Source: Bin87 sp965220505
Lineage (GTDB): Bacteria; Chloroflexota; Dehalococcoidia; Lucifugimonadales; UBA3495
DNA length: 64,000 nucleotides
Assembly (NCBI GenBank): GCA_965220505.1
Contig: CBDCQE010000001.1
Coordinates: 1,054,001-1,118,000 of the forward strand
Reading direction: 5' to 3'
Position numbers and translations under genes: made by a program. Within the stretch, counting starts at the first letter, position 1. Each line of letters starts with the position of its first letter. Under the pieces are notes generated by a model. The model searched no databases. It was given only the letters and a program-made list of their open reading frames with translations, and was not told where the DNA came from. Of the stretch, positions 24,189 through 32,082 are shown in pieces.

Positions 24189-24584
24189 TCGGCCCCGCTC
24201 CAACGCGGCGATCTGGCGTCGCGTCCCAGTTGATTGTCCGTCACTCCGGCTTTCCCCGGAGTGACGAGAATTTAAACCACCTAAACGGGAGCGCTACCGG
24301 AAACGCTCCGCGCCCGGGGCAGCTCCCATGCAGATCTCCAAGCCCGGCGCTGTCGGCATCCTATTCGTCCTGTTCATCGATGTAAAAGACAAAGCGGGCG
24401 CCTGACGCCGGCGGCTGGGCGGCCCGTTTGGGCTCGAATCGGGGCAATCATGGCAAATTGGCTCAAAAGTCATCGATATGTTATCGAAACAAGGGCAAAA
24501 TTGTATGTATGTAATCCTAAATTGAAGTATAGTACGGGTCGTAGTTCCAGCGACGAGACAAGCTGGACCTGGAGGTGGCTCGCC
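24189..24584. other. intergenic region without a recognised gene
   Basis: 396 bp. Holds a short repeat copy (24238-24270), a GGAGCG/CGCTCC hairpin near 24287-24308, and an AT-rich tract from about 24450 to 24540, which contrasts with the GC-rich surroundings and includes TATAGT at 24528-24533 as a possible -10. No gene is seen. Confidence 0.5.
24238..24270. repeat. mite-like repeat, short copy 2
   Basis: CCGTCACTCCGGCTTTCCCC then GGAGTGACGAG, a compact hairpin corresponding to the fused ends of the larger copies. Confidence 0.6.
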
Positions 24585-27236
24585 ATGTCCCACCGCGGAA
24601 ACCTCATACCTAATTCCTCGTGGAAGGTCAGGTTTGGCGCTCTGCCCATACGCCGCAGTGGACGCCGATTGTTGTCGTTCCGGTCCATAGCATTTGCTTC
24701 GCTGTGCGTTGCCGTGTTGCTGGTGACCACTGCGCTATGGACATTGTCCGATGGCGTCACTCCGGTGCAGGGCCATCCTCACGAGCCGCACGACACGCTT
24801 GAGCCCACTCATCCCGCCCCAACCCCCACCCCGGTTCCGGCGCGCGCCTCAGGTTCCGATGCGGCGGCTCCAGTCCAGAAAACGGGCAGTGCTGAAACTC
24901 AACCCACGACTCAAGACGGAGACAACAAATCGGGATTGATCGCATTGGCGGTCGCGCCGGCGATAGCCGGCGGAGACGCGGGAACCGCCTCCGCGTCTGT
25001 TCGAGAGTTTCATGCAACTCCCGTACCCAGTCGGTGGCGCAGCCGTTTTTCTGATGCCGCACCGGTCCCTGCCGGGATATTGAAAACGGTCCGAGAAACT
25101 GGAACCGATCATGCGCTGGCAGAAGATGGTTTGACCGGTGTTTTCAATGGCGGAACAGAACCCATACCTCCACCCGGCCAAACCGGCGCTCCGGCCTCCC
25201 TAACTACGATTGATAGGCCATTTCGTGTAACCGCCACATCCACCAGCAGTATTGCGGTGGCGTGGGCCGATACGGACCGTTATCCGGCCGGAGCTGACAT
25301 TTACCGTGACGGCAAGTTGGTGGCTCACCTCGCTTCCGGAACGGATTCTTTCATTGACCAGAACCTGGTGCCCAACACAAGGTATAGATACATGGTCCAA
25401 GGCGAGACGCCCACCGGAGACACCGAAACCTCGGAATACTCCATAACGACCCTGGCCAGTGAACCGGAAGTGGCCATATTCATGGCTCGCAAACCGGGCA
25501 GTTTTCAGGTGCCGATCGTGAACATTACCGATCCGGACTATACGGAGTACCGGGTCCTGGTTTTTGATGGCGGCGTTTTGCGAAGGACGACGAACTGGAG
25601 CGCCGAACGCTGTGTCGATATTCGGGGCATGGTTCCGGGCCGGACGTATGTGGTGCAAGTACAGGGTCGCAATCTGGATGGGGTGGTAACCACCACGCCG
25701 GTCAACGTGGCCGGCGAGCCGTTCGGCAGCGGATTGATTGCCTGGACGCCGGCGTCTCTGCCGGTAAACGACGAGTGGGCAACGCGCGAGATCAATGCCG
25801 CGGCCGACATTTACGGGCTGACCGACGAGGCCAGGGCATGGATGCATCAGCATATCCAAGTCGTCAGAATGGTCGGAGAACCGGGATGGGCCGGGGTTTG
25901 GGCCAACTACCTGGGGATTGGTCATCCCGGTCCCTGGACCATGATGCACGAAGCGATGCACCTGTTTTGGAGTTACTGGGACGGTTTCCCGGAATCCTGT
26001 GACCGGTTGAACCTCCATTCGTTCCGAAGAGACGTTCGCACTTTCATGGTGACGTTTCGTGCCCTGGATAACCAGGAACTCGCCAACCCGATGGAGCAGT
26101 GGCGACCCTATTACGAGTCGATGACGAGAGGTCTGCCGGACCAGATTGACGGCGAATCCACGGCGACAATCCTTGAGAACGAGCAGTTCTACCGTCTCTG
26201 GCACTATCTGTATCACGTCCATGAGACCAACGTGCCGGCGTTCGCAGCTCAGAATTTATCCCTAATTCCGCCCAGATTGAGACGATACTACGTCGGGTTC
26301 CTGAAAGATGACGGCCAAGAAACGACATGGCATCAGGAATCGCAGCGCACCAGGCATCTTCAGTCATACGAACGAGACCTTTGGAACACGGCTTATGGCC
26401 GCTTTGCATTGCCGCAACTTGAACAGTGGCGATTCCCGCAGGTTGCTCACAACTTTAGAACGGGTCGTTTGTCGGAACCGCTCAGAACCCAAATTGAAGA
26501 CGCGCAACGACAGAAACTGATCGATTTCATCGAAACCCTGCCGGCCGTTGCTGGCAATGGCTATTTCCGAACTTGCCATAACCCGGACCGCGGGTTCGGG
26601 TCGCGGTACGTGCGCGAACATTTTGGGCTGTCGCTGTCCTATTTGCCCGAAATCTATCCCGAGTTGGAACACCTTGCGCTGTCCGTGTCGGAACGGCAGG
26701 CGGTGGTCAGCGCCTGGCAGACCATTTTCGAGGGTCCTCTCTATCACGCCCAGGGCCGACAGCAGGTGCTGGACAGGATCAACGCCGACACGAATTTGCC
26801 GATTTGGTATCGCGACGCTTTCGCCAGCGTTGTCGCCATGGTGGAGAAATACGAGTACCAGTCGCAATGGTTATCCGTTCCGTTCTTCGGTAACGATGGA
26901 CCATTCGGCGCTGTGGCGCATGTGACGGACCCTCGATCCGTTGACCCCCGTGGTCCGCAGAACGTGGTCGTATATGTGGACAACCAGAGGCGTATTCGAG
27001 TGGAATGGGACGCTCCAACCATCGTCCTCGCACCCGGATGGTACCGCACCAATTTCAGCAACGAGTGCGGTGATAGCGTTGGGGGGCATTTCCGATACGA
27101 CGAATCCATCATGGAGTCTGGCCGCAACCGGGCCACGTATCCTCCATATCATCCGGGCAATTATCAGATCTGCATTGCGCTCACCAACGGTGACCGCGAG
27201 TATGAGGTCTGCCATCAGAACGTATTGGTGGAGTGA
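24585..27236 (+). CDS. membrane-anchored extracytoplasmic protein with FN3-like and HEXXH domains (putative metalloprotease)
   Basis: An 883-residue protein. A signal anchor (about 30-54, SIAFASLCVAVLLVTTALW) is followed by a Pro/Thr-rich linker (PAPTPTPVPA), an FN3-like domain (about 204-295), a second beta domain (to about 385), and a long helical domain containing MMHEAMHLFWSYW with His455-Glu456 and His459, a zincin HEXXH. The C-terminal 85 residues are beta-rich. The glutamate or histidine third ligand cannot be identified. The start is set at ATG 24585 because GGAGG is 9 nt upstream and the earlier frame lies in AT-rich promoter-like DNA. I do not recognise a named family. Confidence 0.75.
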   Translation: MSHRGNLIPNSSWKVRFGALPIRRSGRRLLSFRSIAFASLCVAVLLVTTALWTLSDGVTPVQGHPHEPHDTLEPTHPAPTPTPVPARASGSDAAAPVQKTGSAETQPTTQDGDNKSGLIALAVAPAIAGGDAGTASASVREFHATPVPSRWRSRFSDAAPVPAGILKTVRETGTDHALAEDGLTGVFNGGTEPIPPPGQTGAPASLTTIDRPFRVTATSTSSIAVAWADTDRYPAGADIYRDGKLVAHLASGTDSFIDQNLVPNTRYRYMVQGETPTGDTETSEYSITTLASEPEVAIFMARKPGSFQVPIVNITDPDYTEYRVLVFDGGVLRRTTNWSAERCVDIRGMVPGRTYVVQVQGRNLDGVVTTTPVNVAGEPFGSGLIAWTPASLPVNDEWATREINAAADIYGLTDEARAWMHQHIQVVRMVGEPGWAGVWANYLGIGHPGPWTMMHEAMHLFWSYWDGFPESCDRLNLHSFRRDVRTFMVTFRALDNQELANPMEQWRPYYESMTRGLPDQIDGESTATILENEQFYRLWHYLYHVHETNVPAFAAQNLSLIPPRLRRYYVGFLKDDGQETTWHQESQRTRHLQSYERDLWNTAYGRFALPQLEQWRFPQVAHNFRTGRLSEPLRTQIEDAQRQKLIDFIETLPAVAGNGYFRTCHNPDRGFGSRYVREHFGLSLSYLPEIYPELEHLALSVSERQAVVSAWQTIFEGPLYHAQGRQQVLDRINADTNLPIWYRDAFASVVAMVEKYEYQSQWLSVPFFGNDGPFGAVAHVTDPRSVDPRGPQNVVVYVDNQRRIRVEWDAPTIVLAPGWYRTNFSNECGDSVGGHFRYDESIMESGRNRATYPPYHPGNYQICIALTNGDREYEVCHQNVLVE

Positions 27237-27255
27237 ATTTCAGCTCTGCCCCGCG

Positions 27256-27284
27256 TTGACGCCGCCGCCGGCGCTCGGTATTAT
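27256..27284 (+). promoter_or_regulatory. promoter of the PhnD/C/E-like operon
   Basis: TTGACG (27256-27261), 17-bp spacer, TATTAT (27279-27284). Transcription would begin near 27291, leaving a leader of about 187 nt before the ATG at 27478. Confidence 0.65.
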
Positions 27285-27290
27285 TCACCG

Positions 27291-27477
27291 CCGTATGTGC
27301 AGCGCGGGCTCCGGATTCACTTGAACGCTTTGCCGACCACTCCGGGTTGAGTGGTGGGCGGGTGCATCGTGCGCCGGGTGAGCAACTGATCCCCTTTTTC
27401 GCTGCGTGCGCGTTTCCCGTCTTACCCGTAGCAATGGCGTCTGACGACGCCTCCTGACGAATGATGGTGAAACGCAC
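27291..27477 (+). promoter_or_regulatory. structured 5' leader of the oxyanion transporter operon
   Basis: The leader contains a 7-bp hairpin (ACCACTC at 27336-27342 with GAGTGGT at 27349-27355), an adjacent GGTGCA-TCG-TGCGCC hairpin, and soon after a CCCCTTTTT tract at about 27387-27395. This layout resembles an attenuator or riboswitch expression platform. It does not match a riboswitch class that I can name. Confidence 0.45.
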
Positions 27478-28371
27478 ATGTTACATAACCTCCTTGGGCG
27501 CGCGGTTGCGGTCTTTGCACTGCTCGCCGCCCTTCTGGCGGTAACCGCCTGCGCGGAAGATGAACAGCCCGTCCTCTTCTTGGGCGGCATTCCCGATCAG
27601 GACGTGGCCGTCCTGGAAGCGCGCTTCAACCTCCTTGCCGAGCACATCAGCGAGGAAACCGGAGTCCCCGTCCGCTACCTGCCTTCCCAGTCCTACGCCG
27701 CCCTGGTCACTGGATGGGACAACAACGATGTCCAGCTGGCCTGGTACGGCGGCCTGACCGGCGTTCAGGCGCGCCTCGCGGTCCCCGGCTCCGCAGCCGT
27801 CGCCCAGCGCAGCACCGACGAAAACTTCACGTCCGTATTCGTCGCCGCGCCCGATTCGGGCATATCGTCCCTGGCCGACCTCAACGGTCGCACGTTCACT
27901 TTCGGCAGCGAGAGTTCGACCTCCGGCAACCTGATGCCCCGCTTTTTCCTCGGCCAGGCGGGGATCGTGCCCGAGAACGACTTCAAGAGCGTGGCCTACA
28001 GCGGCTCCCATGACGCCACCTGGAAGCAGGTCGAAGCCGGCGCGGTCGAGGCCGGCGCCCTCAACGCCAACGTGTGGAAAACCCGCGTGGAGCAGGGCGA
28101 CGTTGACACCTCCCGGGTCACCGCCTTCTACACCTCCCCCGGATACGTCGACTACCACTGGGTGGTCCGACCGGGGCTCGACGAGGTCTACGGGTCCGGT
28201 TTCACCCAGCGTTTGGTCAACGCTGTTCTCAAGCTGAACGCCTCCAACGGCGGTCGCGACCAGGAAATCATGAACGCCTTCCAGGCGGACCGGTTCATTA
28301 CTACTTCCAATGAAAAATACCTCCCCATCGAAAATATCGCCCGCGACCTCGGCCTTATCTCCGAACAGTAG
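27478..28371 (+). CDS. PhnD-type ABC transporter substrate-binding lipoprotein (putative selenate/phosphonate-class oxyanion)
   Basis: A 297-residue periplasmic-binding protein. The lipobox VTAC puts lipidated Cys at residue 25. The mature part FLGGIPDQDVAVLEARFNLL, WYGGLTGVQARLAVPGSAAV and AVAQRSTDE resembles the branch annotated as putative selenate transporters within the phosphonate/phosphite family, rather than classic PhnD. The substrate remains unproven. It leads an operon with one ATPase and two permeases, and no C-P lyase or phosphite dehydrogenase gene is nearby. Confidence 0.85.
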   Translation: MLHNLLGRAVAVFALLAALLAVTACAEDEQPVLFLGGIPDQDVAVLEARFNLLAEHISEETGVPVRYLPSQSYAALVTGWDNNDVQLAWYGGLTGVQARLAVPGSAAVAQRSTDENFTSVFVAAPDSGISSLADLNGRTFTFGSESSTSGNLMPRFFLGQAGIVPENDFKSVAYSGSHDATWKQVEAGAVEAGALNANVWKTRVEQGDVDTSRVTAFYTSPGYVDYHWVVRPGLDEVYGSGFTQRLVNAVLKLNASNGGRDQEIMNAFQADRFITTSNEKYLPIENIARDLGLISEQ

Positions 28372-29122
28372 CCGCCCGGCCATCCTCATCGATGGCGCGG
28401 GCAAGACCTACGGCGACGTCGAGGCCGTTCGCCCGATCTCGTTGACCATCGAGCCGGGCGAGACGGTGGCGCTGCTCGGGCCCAGCGGCAGCGGCAAAAC
28501 CACGCTGCTGTCCATGATCGCCGGCGAACTGGAGCCGTCGGAGGGATCCATCCACCTGCGCGGCAAGAACCTGGCCGACCTGCATCCCGGCCGTGAACTC
28601 TCCCGCGAGGTGGGCATGATCCACCAGCAGTACGACCTCGTCCCCAACCTCTCGTCCCTGCAGAACGTGCTGGCCGGACGGTTGGGCGACTGGGGACTCC
28701 TCAAGTCGGTGGTCTCGCTGGTGTGGCCCCAGGACCGGCAGGTGGGCATGACCGCCCTGGAACAAGTGGGCGTCGTGGACCGCGCGCGGGTTCGGGCCGG
28801 CTTCCTCTCCGGTGGCGAGCAGCAACGAGTGGCGGTGGCTCGCCTCCTGGTGCAGGATCCCGCCATCATCATCGCCGACGAACCGGTTTCGTCCCTGGAC
28901 CCAGCCCGGGCCGAAGAGGTGATGGGTATCCTGAGCGAATCCGCCCGCCAGGCCGGCAAAACCCTGGTGGCCACCGTCCATTCCACCGACGTCGCGCGAA
29001 CCTACTTCGGACGCCTGATCGGCCTCCGCAATGGCGAACGCGAATTCGACCTTCCGTCCCATCTGGTCACCGACGATAAACTGGACGCCCTCTACGCGCT
29101 GGAGGGCCTCCGGGATGAATGA
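28310..29122 (+). CDS. PhnC-type ABC transporter ATP-binding protein
   Basis: A 270-residue ABC ATPase. Walker A is GPSGSGKTT, the signature is LSGGEQQRVAVARLL, Walker B is IIIADEPVSSLD, with the switch His in ATVHSTD. The only in-frame start is ATG 28310, which overlaps the binding-protein gene by 62 bp in another frame, an unusually long overlap; either translation is coupled or a rare start is used near 28370. The family partners with PhnD and PhnE. Confidence 0.9.
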   Translation: MKNTSPSKISPATSALSPNSSRPAILIDGAGKTYGDVEAVRPISLTIEPGETVALLGPSGSGKTTLLSMIAGELEPSEGSIHLRGKNLADLHPGRELSREVGMIHQQYDLVPNLSSLQNVLAGRLGDWGLLKSVVSLVWPQDRQVGMTALEQVGVVDRARVRAGFLSGGEQQRVAVARLLVQDPAIIIADEPVSSLDPARAEEVMGILSESARQAGKTLVATVHSTDVARTYFGRLIGLRNGEREFDLPSHLVTDDKLDALYALEGLRDE

Positions 29123-29924
29123 CCGCGCCCACGAGGGGTCCCTGGGCGGGCGTGGCGCGCTGACTGCAATATTGCTGATCGCTTTCGCAGTCAGCCTGGT
29201 GGGCATCGGATGGGAAGACGGCTTGCTCAACGCCGGTGGCGTCCGCGCCGTCGGGCAGATCGTCGCGGCCGCGATCCAGCCCCAACTGACCCTGGACGTT
29301 CTATCCATCGGCGCCCGTTCCACCTGGACCACCCTCGCCTACGCCTGGGCCGGCATGACCGTAGCGCTCGTCATCGGCCTGCCCCTGGGCATCATCGGCT
29401 CCGGAACCGTGGTTCGCTCCCCCTGGGCCCGACGGTGGAACATCTCGTTCGCCCGCTTTGCGTTGGCGGTGTTCCGAGCCATCCACGAGTTGGTCTGGGC
29501 CTGGCTCTTCGTCGCTGCTCTTGGCCTATCGCCCATGGCTGGCGTGCTCGCCCTGGGGTTGCCCTATGGCGGCATCCTCGGCCGGATCTACGCCGAACTG
29601 CTCCAGGATGTACCGGATGCTCCCCTGCGCGCCCTGCGCGGAGCCGGCGCGTCGGAATGGCGCGTCTTCTGGTTCGGCCGGCTTCCCATGGCCCTGCCCG
29701 ACATGCTCAGTTACACCTTCTACCGTCTGGAGTGCGGCATACGGTCCGCCGCCATTCTGAGCTTCGTGGGTCTGGGCGGTCTCGGTCACAACATCCACAT
29801 CTCGCTACAGGACATCGACTACAGTCGGATGTGGACCTTCGTGTATTTCCTCATCGCGCTGGTACTGGTTGTGGACCTGTGGAGCTCGTTGGTCCGCCGC
29901 CGCGTCGCCATCGAGCAGGGTTAG
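29115..29924 (+). CDS. PhnE-type ABC transporter permease 1
   Basis: A 269-residue integral membrane protein. Several hydrophobic helices and the EAA-type loop (GRIYAELLQDVPDAPLRALR then GAGASEWRVFWFGRLPMAL) are characteristic of phosphonate-class permeases. The ATG at 29115 overlaps the ATPase stop by eight bases. It pairs with a second, divergent permease immediately downstream, suggesting a heterodimeric channel. Confidence 0.9.
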   Translation: MNDRAHEGSLGGRGALTAILLIAFAVSLVGIGWEDGLLNAGGVRAVGQIVAAAIQPQLTLDVLSIGARSTWTTLAYAWAGMTVALVIGLPLGIIGSGTVVRSPWARRWNISFARFALAVFRAIHELVWAWLFVAALGLSPMAGVLALGLPYGGILGRIYAELLQDVPDAPLRALRGAGASEWRVFWFGRLPMALPDMLSYTFYRLECGIRSAAILSFVGLGGLGHNIHISLQDIDYSRMWTFVYFLIALVLVVDLWSSLVRRRVAIEQG

Positions 29925-29928
29925 GCTC

Positions 29929-30828
29929 ATGGCTGCTCAATACGGACGGGGGGAACCCGTAGCCCGCGGCGGAGCCACGGCGCCCATCGCGCCCGCGCGT
30001 CGCATCGGATTCCTCGCCGCCTCCGCTGCCGTCGCCTTCATCATGGCGCTGGCCGCGTGGGTGACCATCATCGGCAACGACCACTTCCCGACCCGGGACC
30101 TGTTTTCGCTTGAACCCGTCTCCAAGGCTGCGGACTTCGCCGGCGGTCTGATCGGCGCCGAATCTTCAGCCACCCCCGCCTTCTACAAAGCGGACGAGTG
30201 GGCCGAAAAAGCGCGTCTGGCCGGCGAAACCCTCGCCATGAGCGTCGCCGCTGCCGGACTGGCCGCCCTTGGGGCTCTCGCGTTGTTCATGTTCGGCGCG
30301 CGCAACGTGATGATGGGCAGTCTCGCGCCCTACCGTTCCCCATTCTGGACGGCGCCCTTCTTCCTGGTGCGCGCGTTGTTCACCGTCAGCCGCGCCGTAC
30401 CGGAACTGGTCTGGGCCATGATCCTGGTGTTCGTCTTTACTCAGGGAACCCTGCCCGGCGTAATCGCCCTTGCCATCCACAACGGCGGCATCCTGGGCAA
30501 GCTCGGTTCCGAAATCGTGGAAGGGCTGGACACCCGGCCGATGCGCGCGCTGCGTTCCACCGGCGCCGGACGGATGCAGGTGCTCCTCTACGGCGTGCTC
30601 CCGGAGGCCCTGCCCAAGTTCATCACCTACCTCTTTTACCGCTGGGAGGTGATCATCCGCACCACCATCGTGGTCGGGTTCGTCGCCGCCGGCGGCCTCG
30701 GCACCGAATTCCGCCTGGCCATGAGCCACTTCAAATTCACCGAGGTCACCCTCATCCTCTTCTGGTACCTGGTCCTCGTCCTGTTCGTGGACATCGTCTC
30801 CGGGCAACTGCGCCGGCTTGCCAATTGA
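29929..30828 (+). CDS. PhnE-type ABC transporter permease 2
   Basis: A 299-residue permease with a longer N-terminus than permease 1. The EAA loop reads LGSEIVEGLDTRPMRALRST then GAGRMQVLLYGVLPEAL, and the final helices end near LVLVLFVDIVSGQLRRL. The ATG at 29929 begins four bases after the preceding stop. It ends the operon; a perfect 11-bp stem-loop follows at 30860-30884. Confidence 0.9.
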   Translation: MAAQYGRGEPVARGGATAPIAPARRIGFLAASAAVAFIMALAAWVTIIGNDHFPTRDLFSLEPVSKAADFAGGLIGAESSATPAFYKADEWAEKARLAGETLAMSVAAAGLAALGALALFMFGARNVMMGSLAPYRSPFWTAPFFLVRALFTVSRAVPELVWAMILVFVFTQGTLPGVIALAIHNGGILGKLGSEIVEGLDTRPMRALRSTGAGRMQVLLYGVLPEALPKFITYLFYRWEVIIRTTIVVGFVAAGGLGTEFRLAMSHFKFTEVTLILFWYLVLVLFVDIVSGQLRRLAN

Positions 30829-30859
30829 TTGAAACACCGGCGAGACCGAACAGCGACGG

Positions 30860-30884
30860 GAGGGCGGTCAGTGTGACCGCCCTC
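30860..30884. terminator. stem-loop between convergent genes
   Basis: GAGGGCGGTCA, loop GTG, TGACCGCCCTC: an 11-bp perfect stem between the permease end and the convergent dehydrogenase end. It has no T-tract on either side, so it may act as an mRNA 3'-end stabiliser or weak terminator for both. Confidence 0.5.
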
Positions 30885-30915
30885 GGATTCTCTGGCCGCT
30901 GGTTGCGCGGCGTCA

Positions 30916-31869
30916 TCACTCCGCGTCCGGGTGCGTCGTGATGAACCGCGCCGCGCGTTCCGGATCAACCTGCGGCGCGCGCACTTCTACGCCCGCCTGT
31001 TCCTCCTGGAGCCGCACGGTACTGCTGCTGTCAGCCTGCCCCCAGCCGCGATTCATCGCCTGCAGCGAGATCTGCTGCGCCAGCGTAGACATCGGCATGG
31101 GGACGTCGTACTCCCGCGCCAACTCCGTCGCCAGCGATATGTCCTTGTGCGCCAGGTTCAGCGCAAAACTCGCCGGTTCAAACTCACCGCGGAACATCGT
31201 CCTCACCAATCCCTCGTGGAGGAAGGACATCCGGCCCAGCGCTCCGCGCCGAACGCATTCCCACAGCGGTTCAGGATCAACTCCTGCCTTCACGCCCAGC
31301 GTGAGTCCCTCCGCGATGGCCTGCCTCACGCTGTGACCAATCATGTTGTGCACCAGCTTCGCCACGCTCCCCGCACCGATCTCCCCGGCGTAAAACACCT
31401 TGTCTCCGAAGGCGTCCAGGATGGGCTTCACCCGGTCGAACACTTCCCGGTCTCCTCCCACCATCACCGCCAGATTCCCCGACGCCGCGCCCGTCTTCCC
31501 GCCACTCACCGGCGCATCCAAGACGTGGCAGCCCTTCGCACGGAACTGCGGCTCGATCTCCCGGATCAGCGTCGGCCGGCTCGACGACAGGTCGATGTAA
31601 ACGCTGCCCGGCTTGATCCCCTCCAGCACTCCCGAAGCGCCGGTGGAAACCGCCTCCACTTCGTATGGGCCCGGCAACGACGTGAAGGTCACATCGCTGG
31701 CCTCGGCCACCTCCGCCGGCGTGTTTGCCAGGCGCGCACCACCCTCAAGCAGCGGCAGCGCCGCCTCCTCGCGCAAATCGTAAACGATCATCGGGTAGCC
31801 GGCCCGCTGAATGTTGGCGGACATCCCGCCGCCCATGTTCCCCAAACCAATGAATCCCACAGTTTCCAT
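30916..31869 (-). CDS. beta-hydroxyacid dehydrogenase, 3-hydroxyisobutyrate dehydrogenase family
   Basis: A 317-residue NAD(P)-dependent dehydrogenase. The N-terminus VGFIGLGNMGGGMSANI binds the dinucleotide, DAPVSGGKTGAASGNL is the substrate loop, and the catalytic lysine is in GSVAKLVHNMI. Candidates are 3-hydroxyisobutyrate, tartronate semialdehyde or related acids; the substrate cannot be decided. Its start faces tRNA-Gln across a 90-bp divergent region. Confidence 0.9.
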   Translation of the reverse strand: METVGFIGLGNMGGGMSANIQRAGYPMIVYDLREEAALPLLEGGARLANTPAEVAEASDVTFTSLPGPYEVEAVSTGASGVLEGIKPGSVYIDLSSSRPTLIREIEPQFRAKGCHVLDAPVSGGKTGAASGNLAVMVGGDREVFDRVKPILDAFGDKVFYAGEIGAGSVAKLVHNMIGHSVRQAIAEGLTLGVKAGVDPEPLWECVRRGALGRMSFLHEGLVRTMFRGEFEPASFALNLAHKDISLATELAREYDVPMPMSTLAQQISLQAMNRGWGQADSSSTVRLQEEQAGVEVRAPQVDPERAARFITTHPDAE

Positions 31870-31944
31870 AACGTCACCTGCTCAAAAATTGGGTTCGCAG
31901 CCGCAGTATATCGCACGGAAAACGGCCGAATTCGCGCCAAATGC

Positions 31945-31950
31945 TATAAT
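31945..31950 (+). promoter_or_regulatory. -10 element of tRNA-Gln
   Basis: TATAAT ends 9 bp before the tRNA 5' end. No clear -35 hexamer. Confidence 0.5.
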
Positions 31951-31959
31951 GACAACGAA

Positions 31960-32033
31960 TGCCCCGTGGTGTAGCGGTAGCACGTCAGCCTTTGGAGCTG
32001 TAAGCCCTGGTTCGAACCCAGGCGGGGCAGCCA
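31960..32033 (+). tRNA. tRNA-Gln (TTG)
   Basis: A full cloverleaf: acceptor TGCCCCG with CGGGGCA, D arm GTAGCGGTAGCAC, anticodon loop CTTTGGA with anticodon TTG, T arm CCTGG-TTCGAAC-CCAGG, discriminator G, and encoded CCA (32031-32033). The U1 start is typical of tRNA-Gln. Confidence 0.95.
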
Positions 32034-32055
32034 AACAAGCTGCGCCTCAAGACTT

Positions 32056-32082
32056 GGGCGACCCATCGGTCGCCCTTATTTA
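32056..32082 (+). terminator. intrinsic terminator after tRNA-Gln
   Basis: GGGCGACC, loop CATC, GGTCGCCC, then TTATTTA. It overlaps the last codons of the convergent P450 gene. Confidence 0.8.

Noticed and set aside
22626..24203. Long open frame antisense to the TPP enzyme gene
   Set aside because: Low-complexity Gly/His/Arg-rich product, no start context; a shadow frame of a GC-rich gene.
27478..30828. Classic phosphonate (C-P lyase) operon
   Set aside because: Only the transporter genes are present; the binding protein looks closer to the putative selenate branch, so phnD/phnC/phnE names were not assigned.
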